A stretch of 64,000 bases of DNA from the NCBI RefSeq assembly GCF_026745355.1, contig NC_079205.1:61804593-61868592 (forward strand). The letters are read 5' to 3'. The position numbers and the translations under genes are program-made. The notes below the pieces were generated by a model. It saw nothing but the letters and a program-made list of their open reading frames with translations. It did no database searches and had not been told where the DNA came from. Positions 22,501 through 33,897 of this stretch are shown in pieces. How positions within the stretch are numbered: position 1 is the first letter of the stretch; each line of letters opens with the position of its first letter. Origin of the DNA: Beta vulgaris subsp. vulgaris (Eukaryota; Streptophyta; Magnoliopsida; Caryophyllales; Amaranthaceae).

Positions 22501-24090
22501 AGAAAAGCAAAAGAATAGTGGAGGGAAACATTCCCACAATTCAATTTACTATGTTTTCAGATTCTCGAAGTAAGTTTATCGAAGCTTCTAGGATAAGCAA
22601 TTGTTATATCATGATATGAACTATAAGACCAATTTTAGAAGCATCATATGACAAGACTTTATAATTTACTAGTTAATGTCAGTTTGTCTTTGTTTGGATA
22701 GCTCTAATGCTGGTGGTTCTCGTCGTTTTTCTGTAAGATGTAGGGTTGGTGGAGTGGAGGATTTGGGTATGGATTGTGGATCGGAGCCTTGGTTGCTTCT
22801 GGGTTCTCTGTTGTTCCAGTGCCGTCTAGAAGCTGGAAAATGGAATTTGAACTTGCTCGAAGTTCGTCAACTAAGGTCCGCCCAATCGCTTTGTAATTTG
22901 ATAAACGGAGCAATTTTGTACAAGGGTCTTAGTCTTTCATTTTCCCTTTGGACAATCATATTGTATTGTGTATAAATTGGCAGGATGATAGCAGGGAGCT
23001 TGCAGCATGCTTATTCCCAGATTTGAGCTCTATGTTGAAAAGGAAGAAGGACCACGGTACTAATATAGTCTTTTAACCATTGTATCTTATTCTTTTGAGA
23101 AATTCCTTGCTTCACTTGTATTGTAGACTTGTAGTAACCGACCTGTCAAGGCAACTATGGGTGTGTTTTCTTCACCTTAAAAAGTAAGTTTCGTGATTTA
23201 ATCAGGTTTTATGGGGGCGGATCAATCCAATCAGGTGTAAACATAAGGTCAATAAGGGTTGATCGTGTCTAATAAGTTAATTTAAGGTTAATTTCAAGTG
23301 AAGCGAACACCCCTTATGTTGTTTCCTTAAGAATTTTATTGACAACAATCTTTGAGTGCTCCATAAGCACATTCTAAGCCATCTTATGAAAATCCAATCA
23401 TTGTGTTCTAGTGACTAGCTTGGTTTCAGGAGAGATGCCCACTTTTCTTCATCATCATCTATATCTTGTAGTTTGCTCGATTTGCTGATCTTGGCATGGT
23501 TTAATTTTCTGCAAAACGAACTTGGTGAAATGGTCTGAATATATGGCTGTTGGTGGGGGCACACTTGTACCATTTCATTACCTCTATCTCAAAAAAGTGT
23601 GTATGTCACTATTGCTCACCCACAAGCCAGCTAAATTTTGCTGTTGAAATTCAGTAAACTTATTGTTTGTGATAGGAGAATTTGGAGGGAAAGGAAAATC
23701 AGGGAAAGCGAGGGAAAAATTTTCCTTGTTTGGATACAACATGGGGGAAGGGAAGAAGAGGGAAGGGAATTGGAAGGATTATGTTTCTTCCCCTCTTATA
23801 AACCAAATCCTTCAATGTTAGTAAGAGTTGGAAGTAAAATTCGAGCTCATGCTTCCCTCGCCTACCTTTCCATCATTTTTATCCAATGTGGCATTCTTTC
23901 TTTCCTTCTCTGGGGCATATTGAACAGAAAAAATGAGTTTACATGTTATTAGTGAAGCTTATTTCGATGATATATGTTTGCAGGCCGAGCTGAGGCTCTA
24001 CTCATTGCTGCCTACGGAAAAGGTCACATGACAAAGGCAGATGAAGCTCGCGAGTTGGACGATGCACGTGAAGCTTTGAGCAAGCTATAA
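19597..24090 (+). CDS. MOC1: Chloroplast Holliday junction resolvase MOC1
   Basis: A RuvC-like endonuclease that resolves four-way DNA junctions in chloroplast nucleoids so that they segregate properly. Exons 19597-20040, 21145-21250, 22141-22193, 22744-22875, 22984-23056, 23984-24090 give about 304 aa with frame kept at every GT-AG junction. Exon 1 has a Ser/Gln-rich plastid transit peptide (about 120 aa) and then the first RuvC strand [17 protein letters not shown] with its metal-binding Asp. Exon 2 has [18 protein letters not shown], exon 3 [15 protein letters not shown] (the Glu region), exon 4 [20 protein letters not shown], exons 5-6 [20 protein letters not shown], all typical of plant MOC1. 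An alternative start is the Met at 19630. The exon 4 donor (AAG/GTCCGC) is weak. A MITE sits just upstream, and a pseudogene copy lies at 28200-29425. Confidence 0.92.
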
Positions 24091-25118
24091 AAGAAACTAC
24101 AATACACAACAGCATGATTTGACTATTGTAACACCGTCGATTGCACAGGAGTGATGCCATTTAATATTAATTTGCCTAATGGCCTCATCGTTATTGATAC
24201 AGTCCATTCGTCGAGTTAACCTCAATGTAAGAGTGATGATTCATATGTGAGAATCCATCTTTGTAAATACTCAACAATTTATTAGGTTTAACCATATTGG
24301 AGCTGTGCCTGTGATAGTTCCTAATTATTCCTTATTCTGAGTTGATCTAGATCCAATTTCATGGGGTTGTTCAGTCTTAGCTTTCTTCCGGTGCATCGTA
24401 TCCGTGTCGTGGCCAACTAGTCGTTGCTTTGAACGACTTCGATGGTTGTTTAAATCTCTAGCTCCCAATTTTTATTGTCTTTACCATTTTGCTTTCTTGA
24501 GGCTGATCTCTAAAGCAACAACTTGAATGAGGATTATATGTAAGCTTTGCCCAATCGGCAACAGTAAGAGATGTAAGTGTTGAACTGTTGATACATAAGT
24601 ACTTAAAACAGACATAATTTAGCCATTTGCATCAAAATTCTAGCTTTCTTCTTGCATATGTGCTCCTCCGAATATAACTACTGTGTGATATATCGAACAT
24701 TAATAACTTAGTAAGGGAGTTGGGAAAGTCGGATCACAAACTTGTTTATTAAGTACATTTCTTGAAATAGTATTATGTGAAGAATTAATGATACAATCAC
24801 ACGTCAATTGATATAACTAATGCTTATTTATTGTTTAATATTTTCATTTTTTGGCTTCTTATATGTATATAACATTTTCCTAGTATTAAACATATACTCT
24901 TCTTAAATTCAAATGTCATTTATTATTTAGATCTTAAATTACATTTTCTTTTGGATATATTAGGTTTTCCTTATTTTATTGAAAATAATATATGTCGTAT
25001 GCAAACCTAACTCCTAATATGAAATGAATATACTTAGCGATAACTAAGCATTACTTAAACCGATCAACATGTGATTTATACCATGGACAATAAAAAAATA
25101 TGTCATTCTCATTACAAA
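24091..25118. other. MOC1 3' flank and spacer
   Basis: 3' UTR of MOC1, of which 24091-24350 is homologous to the flank of the pseudogene (29426-29590). The rest is AT-rich with no gene seen. Confidence 0.6.
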
Positions 25119-25331
25119 GTAGGAGTGTTCACAAAAACATGACTCGCAAAACCCGTCTTGTCGACCCGTTATCCGTCTTTTTAAAAACCAGGTACACGAC
25201 GACTCGACCAGAGAAAACGGGTACCCGTTTTGCAGGCACCCGATTTTCCCGGGCCGGGTCATAGGCCGCACTTTCACCTACCCGCAAAAGCTGGTACCCG
25301 AAAAACCGGATAGCCGATATTGAACACCCCC
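25119..25331. mobile_element. hAT-like MITE, unusually GC-rich
   Basis: The ends (GGAGTGTTCA and TGAACACCCCC) are inverted. ATTACAAA is repeated on both sides (25111-25118 and 25332-25339), an 8-bp target duplication as made by hAT transposases. The interior contains GGGTACCCGT, CCCGGGCCGGG and several ACCCG words, far richer in G+C than the flanks. No coding frame. Confidence 0.7.
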
Positions 25332-25810
25332 ATTACAAAAAAATTCTTTATGTTGCGGCCGGTGCTCGTTTGCGCGCGCGACAACTCATATATAAACTTA
25401 ATCACAAATACAAAATACAAAAGAATTCAGTTTCTTTGTTACTTGGATATGCAATTTCATCCTTTATAGTTACTTTAAAATATTTTTAAATACTATTTGT
25501 AAGTATTTCAATAGTTCTTACTCACCAAATTAAGGTAAACTTATATACGTATTTTCGTAATTTTATTTTTTAATTCTTTTAATAACATTTAATAATTATG
25601 CTTAAAATATCACCGAACACTTAGGGTAAAAAAAAGCCAGTCTAATTTTATGACAACAGAACTCAAGTGTATATGTACATCATAAAAGCTCCTCACCGTT
25701 CACCAAACGATCATGATTTTGCTGAATTGCTGATGCAGGTTAGTAGTTCACCCGCCATATTATACTCTCTTTCTAACGGCTATATTAACGTTCTATAACA
25801 AATTTTTGAA
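25332..25810. other. AT-rich spacer and promoter region of the PPR gene
   Basis: Contains a short GCGCGCGCG run near 25374. Nothing else is recognised; the leader of the PPR gene must be within it. Confidence 0.5.
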
Positions 25811-27655
25811 ATGGAACGCCATATATTGGATGTTCTTCGCTCTTCCATTCATATAAACCAGTTCAAACAAATTCACGCCTTAATTCTTACCAATTATACA
25901 TATCTTTCTCCTCTTTTAGTACAGAGATTATGTCATTCTTCTCAGTTAAAATATGCACGCAAGATGTTCGATGAAATGCCTGAACCAGATGAACGCTTGT
26001 ACAATATGTTCATTTCTGGGTATTCTAAGCTTGGTTCTTATAAACAAGCTTTGGGTATGTTCTGTTTGATGCGTCGTAGAAACAACAATGTCACTAGTTA
26101 CAGTGTTCCACCTGTTCTGAAATCTTGTTCGGCGTCGTTGATGCGGGAGTTTGGGAAACAAATTCATTCTTTGATTATTACTTTTGGGGTTGATTGCAAT
26201 TGTTTTGTTCAGACTTCTTTGATGGACTTGTATGCTAGAACTGGTGATTTGATTTCAGCTAAGATGGTTTTTGATGGCATTTTAGATAGAGATCCTATAG
26301 CTTATAATTGTTTGATTTCTGGGTATTCGAAATCTGGTGATGTTTTAGCTGCTAGGAGGTTGTTTGATGAGATGTCTGAGAGAACGGTTGTTTCGTGGAA
26401 TTCAATGATTTCATGCTATGCAAATAGTGGTAATCATCGTGAAGCTATGAGAATGTTTGATATGATGCAAGAGGAGAATTCGCGGGCTAATGAATTTACC
26501 ATGGCGACTGTGCTCTCTGTTTGTGGTAGCGTAGGTGATTTAGACTTGGGTTGGAGACTCAAGAAGTACGTTGAGGATAACAATATGTTCACTAACATGA
26601 TAGTGTCCACTGCAATGCTGGAGATGTTTGTAAAATGTGGGGATGTTGATGAAGCACGGAAAGTGTTTGATCGTATGGATGAGAGAGATTTTATTACATG
26701 GGGTTCTATGATTGCTGGTTATGCCCAAAATGGGAGAGCTCTTGAGGCTTTGGAACTGTTTAAAACCATGACGTCTGAGAGGATTAAGCCAAATGATGTG
26801 ACTCTAGTGAGTGTCTTATCAGCCTGTGCACAATTGGGTTCTGTAGAATTTGGTGAGCAGGTCAGAAGGTATATAGAGAGCGAAGGGTTTGAGTCAAACA
26901 TGTATGTTTCTTCGGCATTGTTATACATGTATTCGAAGTGTGGAAACATGAAGAAGGCTTGGGAGGTCTTTAATCAGATGCATGAAAAAGATGTTGTATC
27001 CTGGAACTCAATGATTACGGGTCTTGCTTTCAATGGTTATGCTATGGACGCTATACTTCTATATGAAAAAATGAAAAAGGACGGTATAAGACCAGACAGT
27101 GTTACATTTGGTTCACTACTAACAGCATGCACCCATGCTGGCCTCATTGACTTGGGTCTCGAAATATTCCACAGCATGCACTCACACTATGATATTTTTC
27201 CTGAAGTAGAGCACTATGCTTGCATTGTTGACCTTTTCTGTAGACATGGGAGGCTTAATGAGGCTTATGACTTCATATGTCAGATGAAGAAGCCAAATGT
27301 TGTGATTTGGGGCACTTTGCTTAGTGCTTGCAGAATCCATTCAAATATTGAGCTTGCTGAGATTGCATTAACGGAGTTGGTTGAGCTGGAACCTGAGAAT
27401 GCAGGCAACTATGTTCTTCTTTCAAACACATATGCCAATACAGGCAGATGGCGAGACTCAAATAGGCTTAGAAACTTGATGTGTAAGAAAAAAGTGCAAA
27501 AAACGGCAGCATACAGTTGGATTGAACTAGAGGATGGGGTGCACAGATTTCTAGTTGCAGATTCATTTCACCCTCGATGTAATGAAATTTATGATGTGGT
27601 GATTAGCTTAGCCATATTATCATCAGATGAAACAAATAAATATAGTGAAGTTTAG
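25811..27655 (+). CDS. E-class (PLS) pentatricopeptide repeat protein
   Basis: A 614-aa intronless frame built of about a dozen PPR motifs in P-L-S order. Clear motifs are YNMFISGYSKLGSYKQAL, YNCLISGYSKSGDVLAARRL, VVSWNSMISCYANSGNHREA, FITWGSMIAGYAQNGRALEA and VVSWNSMITGLAFNGYAMDA. After about residue 495 come the E and E+ motifs (NVVIWGTLLSACRIHSNIE, GNYVLLSNTYANTGRW, YSWIELEDGVHRFLVADSFH). There is no C-terminal DYW deaminase domain. Proteins of this class bind specific organellar RNAs and usually serve C-to-U editing by recruiting a DYW partner. The N-terminus (MERHILDVLRSSIHINQF) is not an obvious transit peptide, so mitochondrion or plastid cannot be chosen. The RNA target is unknown. 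Confidence 0.93.
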   Translation: MERHILDVLRSSIHINQFKQIHALILTNYTYLSPLLVQRLCHSSQLKYARKMFDEMPEPDERLYNMFISGYSKLGSYKQALGMFCLMRRRNNNVTSYSVPPVLKSCSASLMREFGKQIHSLIITFGVDCNCFVQTSLMDLYARTGDLISAKMVFDGILDRDPIAYNCLISGYSKSGDVLAARRLFDEMSERTVVSWNSMISCYANSGNHREAMRMFDMMQEENSRANEFTMATVLSVCGSVGDLDLGWRLKKYVEDNNMFTNMIVSTAMLEMFVKCGDVDEARKVFDRMDERDFITWGSMIAGYAQNGRALEALELFKTMTSERIKPNDVTLVSVLSACAQLGSVEFGEQVRRYIESEGFESNMYVSSALLYMYSKCGNMKKAWEVFNQMHEKDVVSWNSMITGLAFNGYAMDAILLYEKMKKDGIRPDSVTFGSLLTACTHAGLIDLGLEIFHSMHSHYDIFPEVEHYACIVDLFCRHGRLNEAYDFICQMKKPNVVIWGTLLSACRIHSNIELAEIALTELVELEPENAGNYVLLSNTYANTGRWRDSNRLRNLMCKKKVQKTAAYSWIELEDGVHRFLVADSFHPRCNEIYDVVISLAILSSDETNKYSEV

Positions 27656-28199
27656 CTTATATTACCCTTGGATCACCTGTCATTTAGGCTTGATTGGACA
27701 CTGTGCAACTGAGATATAGCCTTGACATATTGCCTTAGGTACTGAAGGAATCTCTCCAAGTACGATCATGGTGTTGATTGTAGAGTACAATCATGGTGGT
27801 GATTGTAGAGTACAATCATGAGTTACCAAAGCTAGCTGTTTAAGTACAGACATGGTGATGATTAAAGAGATAATTAACTACTTTGTAGTCCGTAGATGTG
27901 TAGCTTGATGAGGTTACTTTTAGGTACATCCGAGCACATATCCAATATGCACAGAACGTGGAGTGGTGTTTGGTTGTGTGTACTACACAGATTTGTTTCA
28001 AACATTATGGATAACCGATAAATGTCAAGGTCAAAGTTGATTTTTCTTCAAATGACATGGAATACGCCTGTAGGTATGTAACAGTAAGCTCGATTGCATT
28101 CTATCCTCAGTTCTAGATTTCAAGTAGTTGGGGTGAAATCAAAACTTAAACTTCTAGGATGTGAAAATAGTGACTGACTGATTTAAAGGTAATCTTATT
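27656..28199. other. PPR gene 3' flank
   Basis: Probable 3' UTR, including a short minisatellite at 27761-27827 with two and a half units of about 25 bp around GTACAATCATGGTGGTGATT. No gene seen. Confidence 0.5.
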
Positions 28200-29425
28200 C
28201 CAGGCTTTTTATTCTTCATATGTGCAAGTATCAGTTGGTAAAACATGTTGTATAAATGTATGCCATTGGATGGGAAGTCCATTTTTCTGCTATTGCAAAG
28301 TTTTGGACGCTCCAATAGGTATGTCTTTTATTGGACCATGATTACTAGAGACTCTTAACTTTAGATAATCATATGACACTTTCTATTTTTTCTTCGGAGA
28401 TGATTTACTATCATATGGAGGCAGAAAGTATCTCTTTTCCGGGAATTGCTTTGACTGAATATTGAATTTGTCTTGTGAATTCAGATTACCTGCAATCCTG
28501 CATGCATAGCCTTGCAATCTACAATGATATCATCTTTCCACCCCTACTTGCCTTTCAACCTTACATTGGGTTTTAACCTCTCTAGGCTGTATGCTCTGTA
28601 TTCTACTTTCTATTTGCTGGTACAGCTGCATATTTGGAGCAACTGATACCATTTTCTCGGGATGGGGGACTGGCGATTGTTTCTTTAAGTGCATGCTTCT
28701 GTCTTTATTGTCTCTGTTTGCTGGTTAACACTTAACAGAGTATCAATTTTTGCGTGTGTTTGGATAGTTCTAATGCTACTATGCTAGTACGTTGCCTTTT
28801 TCTGTTATTTGGTGTTGGTGTGATGGAGGATCTGGCTCTGGGTCTTAGGTCTTGATTGCTTTTGGGTTTCTCTGTTGTTTCAGTGCCGTCTAATTAATGG
28901 AAGAAGGCATTTGCACTTGCTCGAAGCTCATCATGCAAGGTTTACCCAATTGCTATGTAATTTGACAGGAGCGATTTTGTACAAGGCCAACAAGGGTTAA
29001 TCTTTCATTTTCCCACTGGACGATCATACTGTACGTAACGTTTGATTATTGGCACGATGATAGCAGGGAAATCAGAAAAGGAAGAAGAATCGTGGTACTA
29101 ATGAAGTCTTTGAACCACTTTCTCTAGCACAAGTTCTACGGGAAATCAGAAATTTTACACTAGACTGAAGGTGCCATTCTTTCTTTTACTATAAGAACAC
29201 TGAAAATGATACTTCTACATAGTATTGTTTTGCGTAGCTTATTCAGACTATTTTGATGTTTGCAGGTGGAGCTGAAGCTCTACTCATGGGCGTCATGGCG
29301 GCCTATGGAAAATGTCACCAGACCAAGAAGCTCTACTCATGGCGGCCTATGGAAAATGTCACAAGACCAAGGCAGATAACTCTCGCGTGGCAGACGATCT
29401 TCGTGAAGCTTTGAGTAAGTTGTGA
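28200..29425 (+). pseudogene. Partial unprocessed pseudogene of MOC1
   Basis: Follows MOC1 exons 2-6 in order and orientation, with shortened introns between them. Exon 2-like 28203-28318 (TCATATGTGCAAGTATCAGT), exon 3-like about 28620-28671 (GCATATTTGGAGCAACTGAT), exon 4-like about 28820-28938, exon 5-like about 29053-29095, exon 6-like 29266-29425. Splice-site surroundings are partly retained, so it arose by DNA duplication, not retroposition. Exon 1, with the transit peptide and the first catalytic Asp, is absent. Frameshifts, stops (a TAG in the exon 4 part) and an internal tandem duplication of about 50 bp in exon 6 make it inactive. Homology continues into the 3' flank to about 29590. 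The PPR gene lies between it and MOC1. Confidence 0.88.
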
Positions 29426-29794
29426 AAGAAACTGCAATATGGAACAGCATCATTTGACAAATAGAAACTCAGACTGATCATTCATGAGTAAAAGTCCATC
29501 TATAACTTTGTAAATACTGCACAATACATTTGATTACAGCATATTGGAGTTGTGATCATATCTTATTGAGTTTCTTTTGTGCTGTTCTAGATTTAATTTT
29601 GTGGAAAAACTACAAATTTATATTCGGTGTGTGCAAGTGTAGTTCTTATTTCAAGGGCATATTTGATAATTTATATAATAAATTACTCTCCAAAACACCC
29701 CCTTTATTTCAGAAAATACTACTATTACTTGTCATGTTCAAAATTACTAAAATTGCAATCGGTAATGTCATATATACACTATTTGTACCAAGAA

Positions 29795-29960
29795 TGTTTT
29801 AGCCTAGTGGTTAAGATTGAGGTACTGTGAACGGATAGATCACAAATTCGAATCTCCACTCGCCTTTGTTGTACTGTGTACTGCCTTCATGGCTACTTGC
29901 ATATATTGGTCAAAGTTAAACATAAGAACTCATGTCACGAGGATTTGTTCCATCTAGCTT
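29795..29960 (+). repeat. tRNA-derived SINE-like sequence
   Basis: TAGCCTAGTGGTTAAGA resembles a pol III A box and CAAATTCGAATCTCC, about 40 bases later, a B box. It is not a tRNA: no acceptor stem or cloverleaf closes. The 3' end is not defined. Confidence 0.4.
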
Positions 29961-30621
29961 TTTTCTACTGCAATTGAGAAGGCATATGGTCAAATCATAA
30001 ATGGTCATTGCTTAGGCGACCATTATGATTCGCAACCCACTTTTCTTTCCTTATATAAATCATAAACAATAATGGTTAAATCATCAAAGTGAAATGAGTG
30101 AATAACGCGTCAAAGTATGTAGATCAAAAAACCGGATGGGGAAGAATCATATTAGAGTACATGTCATATGAAATTTTCTCAAGTATTTTAATCATTAGAA
30201 AAGGACAAATTAAATTTAAAGTTAATAGTTAATACTATCAGCTATCTCTGAAGAAAGAAGCTATGTACAATCTACATGTATGAAAATTGTTCGTTCTCCC
30301 TCTTTGGAAATTATCGTCATGTATATATGTTTTGCAATTTCTAGAAAGCATGGTAATATATACTACTATAAATGCAATTTCTAAAAAGCATGGTAATATA
30401 TACTAGATGCAACAATTACATGTATATATTTAACAAATGTTATTTAATGACAAGAATGTGAAATATTATTGTTGTCCTGTACTAACCGAGCAAAGGAGTG
30501 TACAAATGTAGACAATACTAGTTTTTCCATAACATAAATCAACGAAAATAAAAAATAAACCTTATTCATCTACTATTTCTACGTGCAATTTTTGCATAAA
30601 ATAGGATCTAAACAGAAGTAA
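29961..30621. other. Spacer and ERF 3' flank
   Basis: AT-rich. A phrase (GCAATTTCTA, AAAGCATGGTAATATATACTA) is duplicated in tandem around 30334-30405. No gene seen. Confidence 0.5.
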
Positions 30622-31323
30622 TTAGTTAGAACTTCTAGGCATTTTGTTGATCAGTTGATCATCAATAAATTTCTCAATATCATCATTTCTTAGACGTTTA
30701 TCACCTGCATGATGTACTTGAGTTGTTTTAGAGGAAGACGAAGAGGAAGAAGAAGACGAAGAAGAAGATGACCAACTCCCAACTTCATGAGGGAAGTTAA
30801 GCCTAGCTTTGTTGCCTCTAATGTCAAAAGCTGCACGATCATAAGCACGAGCAGCATCAATGGCTTTGTTATAGGTACCAAGCCAAATCCTATAACCTTT
30901 ACGTTTAGGATCTCTAATTTCAGCAGCAAATCTACCCCATGGTCTTCTCCTTACCCCTATATAGTTAGCTTGATTATTGTTATGACTCGCTTCATATTTA
31001 GTAGCAACCTTTTGCGGAGGTTTGCTACAGAATATACGAAAGGTTTCATCATAATCAATCCCTTGATCTTCAAGTGACGAGTAAATATATTCTAGGAGAG
31101 GATCGTTGTTAGAATGACAACGATCCTCATTGCTGAAGGAAATAGTGAAAGTGGTAACTTTAGCATTATTATTGTTTTGAGGATATAGTTGGCTAGTGAA
31201 TGATGGTGTTGTTGAGTCGAAATTGGTTGTGGAAATCGGAGATAATGGGAGATGATAATCTTCAAAGAGGTGTTGTTCTATGTCTTGTAGGGCAGCGATT
31301 GTGTTTGGTAGTAATGGTTCCAT
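30622..31323 (-). CDS. AP2/ERF transcription factor, probable group IX (copy 1)
   Basis: A nuclear DNA-binding protein of about 233 aa from the ATG at 31323; an in-frame ATG at 31353 would add 10 residues, but the chosen start aligns with the paralogue at 39573-40268. The N-terminus has [12 protein letters not shown], the kind of leader seen in ERF5/ERF6-like proteins, and a second conserved block [18 protein letters not shown]. The AP2 domain (about residues 121-178) includes [25 protein letters not shown] and [10 protein letters not shown], with the Ala and Asp expected of ERF-type binders of the GCC box. After the domain comes a run of about 14 serines, much longer than in the paralogue. 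Such factors usually respond to ethylene, jasmonate or pathogens; the role here is inferred from family only. Confidence 0.92.
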   Translation of the reverse strand: MEPLLPNTIAALQDIEQHLFEDYHLPLSPISTTNFDSTTPSFTSQLYPQNNNNAKVTTFTISFSNEDRCHSNNDPLLEYIYSSLEDQGIDYDETFRIFCSKPPQKVATKYEASHNNNQANYIGVRRRPWGRFAAEIRDPKRKGYRIWLGTYNKAIDAARAYDRAAFDIRGNKARLNFPHEVGSWSSSSSSSSSSSSSSKTTQVHHAGDKRLRNDDIEKFIDDQLINKMPRSSN

Positions 31324-31443
31324 TTCTAAACGAAAAAAAAATTTAGTTGACAACTATTTGGAAAAAAGAAGAAGAAGAAAAGAGTAATCAAAGAGACGAT
31401 ATGATGATACACTACCTTCAAAGAAATTATTAGATACTACTAA

Positions 31444-31733
31444 GGGGTCGTTTGGTTCAAAATAAGGAATGGAAAGGGAATGGAATGGGATGAAAGAATG
31501 GAATGTGTTACTTTAGACACTTGTTTGTTTTGATGTAGGAATGGAATCATTGGCCTAATGACTCCCTTACTTTTTATTTCCTATGGTATGAGGAGGGTTT
31601 CAAGATGGGGGAATCAAAATTGGGCTACTAGTAAGGGAGTGAAAAAAATGGATAACCCAACCAAACATAAAATAAGGGAGCGTGTTACCTCAATCCGTTT
31701 CCAAGCCTAAAATATTTCCAACCAAACGGACCT
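31444..31733. mobile_element. MITE between the TATA box and start codon of ERF copy 1
   Basis: Ends GGGGTCGTTTGGTT and AACCAAACGGACCT are near-inverted. TAA flanks both sides (31441-31443 and 31734-31736), as in PIF/Harbinger MITEs. No coding frame. It lies 121 bases upstream of the ERF start codon and downstream of its TATA box. Confidence 0.75.
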
Positions 31734-31965
31734 TAAAAGTATACGCGTATATGTGTAATGTGTATGTTAATGATGTAATGAGAAGAACTTTGAACTTAAT
31801 TATCTTAATTTCTCTCCTATATCATCGTCAAATTATTAGTGAGCACATCTAATAATTAGTTACGAGAGATGTGATTAAATTTGGTCGTTACACAAAGGGT
31901 GGTGAGAGTATAGAAAGGAAGAGAGGACTAAAAAGAGGTCTTGATGCCAAGATTTAAAGTTGGCT

Positions 31966-31980
31966 GGTTTATATAGAGCT
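31966..31980 (-). promoter_or_regulatory. TATA box region of ERF copy 1
   Basis: On the minus strand AGCTCTATATAAACC. The same block, with one extra TA, stands upstream of the paralogue at 40473-40490, which supports a conserved core promoter. Confidence 0.55.
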
Positions 31981-33630
31981 AAGAAGTGTGCTAAAAGTGG
32001 TAACTATTAGGATAATCAGCTTGATATTCTTGCTTGATTTTGTCTCCTTTATTTGTTCAACAACGGAATTACTAATTTAATAGTTATTCAACGTCGTATA
32101 CTATACAAATTACAAGCTACTCGGTCCAAAGATGGGAAAAAGGTTGAATTTATCTTCTTCTATTAAGAAAATAATGCATAATGTAGGCGCGGGAATTAAT
32201 TATGTAGGCCATTTCACTAGAGAAGGTTATCTATTCTTGATTATTATTTTCTAAAGTTTTTAATCGTAGATTAAAAAAAATGTCAAAATTAAGGGAAATA
32301 AAGTACATAGAAGTTCCACTAAAAAGTACATATTACTATTAGGGATGGCAACGGGTCGGACTTGGACCGGATTATGCATAATTCGACCTCGACCTTACAA
32401 GAAGTCGGATTTTAAACCCGACCCCAACTCCGACCGTCTTGAAATCTGGACATCCGACTCAAATTCTAATCCGACTTAAAATCCAAACATCCGGCTCTGA
32501 ACACGATCCGACTTATTTTTCTGCCCATTTTATATAATAAAATAGTCTTCTATAATAGAATAATCTAATCATTACAATTTATTCTAATAATCATATGAAA
32601 ATCTTATATAATACAAATAATCTCAATATTTTTAACAATCATTTCTTCAATGAGCAAATCATATACATAAATAATACATTAACATAAATAAGAAAAAATG
32701 ATTGATTGACTCAAAGTCGGAGTCTGATTTCGGATGTCGGATTATTTTATGTGATTTGACTCCGACCCTCCTACGATTCGGAGTCGGACTTTTTAAACGG
32801 AGTCGGGGAGTCGATTCGGATTTTTTCCTTCTAATCAGAGCGAACTAGGGTCGAATTCGGACTGAATTGATTGTCATCCGTATGGACTATGCACCAACAA
32901 ATATTTTGTAGTATACTCCATAAAAAAGTGTCCATATTTTTCTGGTACAAGTTAAATTACCTGATTTCTACTCCCTTTATTTCTTTATACATATGGTCTT
33001 TGTTTTTTTTTTTGAACTTTGACCCCACTTTCAAAATACAATGATAATATTATGAAATGATGATAGGGAAGAATTAATTTGAAATGGAAATTTTGCAACA
33101 TATTTTTTTCTATAATTATAATCAATATATAGTTCAAGCAAATTCATACGAGTTAGCTAGATTGTGGTGAAAATTCAAAATAATTATATTTACAAATAAT
33201 AAATAGAGTATCATTATCATTTATCAACATTACTACAAACAAACACTATTTAGTAACATAGAACTAGGAAAGAAAGAATTACATGTTCAACATTTGTTTC
33301 TTTTACGACGTACTACTCAAATCTTCTTTAAGTTAACCACAAGATTGCAAGTGTCGTTGCTTAATAACAAAAAATTTGTGATCAAAGGTAGGTCTTTAAA
33401 CTCGTGAAGAGTAAATGTTGAAACTAAAATAATTAGACAAAGAGAGTATAAAGTTTTCGAATTTATAACATAATCTCACTGATTAAGGATAAGGGTATTT
33501 GTGTTCAGATGATCATACTCAATAGTACTACTATTGAGTGGATGTTGGGGCCTGTGGGTGGATGTTGTTGTCATATATAATTAGCCTAGTTTGATATAGT
33601 CCTAGGTTTGATAACCTTGCTAATTGTATA
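31981..33630. other. Upstream region of ERF copy 1, with a hAT-like repeat
   Basis: Promoter-side DNA to about 32340, then the GGGATGGCAA repeat (32341-32880), then AT-rich spacer without a recognised gene. Confidence 0.5.
32341..32880. mobile_element. Degenerate nonautonomous element with GGGATGGCAA-type ends
   Basis: Begins AGGGATGGCAACGGGTCGGA and ends TTGATTGTCATCCG, whose inverse CGGATGACAA matches the start loosely. Inside are repeated GGAGTCGG and CCGACT words in both orientations. A fragment with the same end (TTGCCATCCCTAA) occurs at about 35621-35634. No target duplication was found. Confidence 0.5.
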
Positions 33631-33897
33631 CTCTCCCTTCGTCCTAAAATATAGTTCGTATTTCTATTTTTGAGAGTCAAATTTTACAAACTTTGATAAA
33701 ATATTCTCAATATTATATAGAAAAACATCATACTCATGTGGGGTCTTGTTAGATACGTCTCAATGTGTACATTCATATTATCAACTCTCTATATCTTTTA
33801 CTAATACGAAATAGAAAATATCGTAAGTCAAAGGTATACCTTGGAGATTGTATAAAAAAAACAGGAAGTCAGGAACTATATTTTGATACAGAAAGAG
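33631..33897. mobile_element. Stowaway-like MITE
   Basis: The left end CTCTCCCTTCGTCCTAAAAT and right end are inverted, with AAATATAGTTC near the left matching GAACTATATTTT near the right. TA flanks both sides. The interior holds CATGTGGGGTCTTGTTAGAT, the shared MITE core. Confidence 0.75.

Noticed and set aside
29530..29830. Two overlapping + frames of 67-90 codons
   Set aside because: AT-driven hydrophobic sequences after the MOC1 pseudogene; no motif, no homologue that I recognise.
29795..29875. tRNA gene
   Set aside because: A and B boxes are suggestive, but the acceptor and anticodon stems do not pair.
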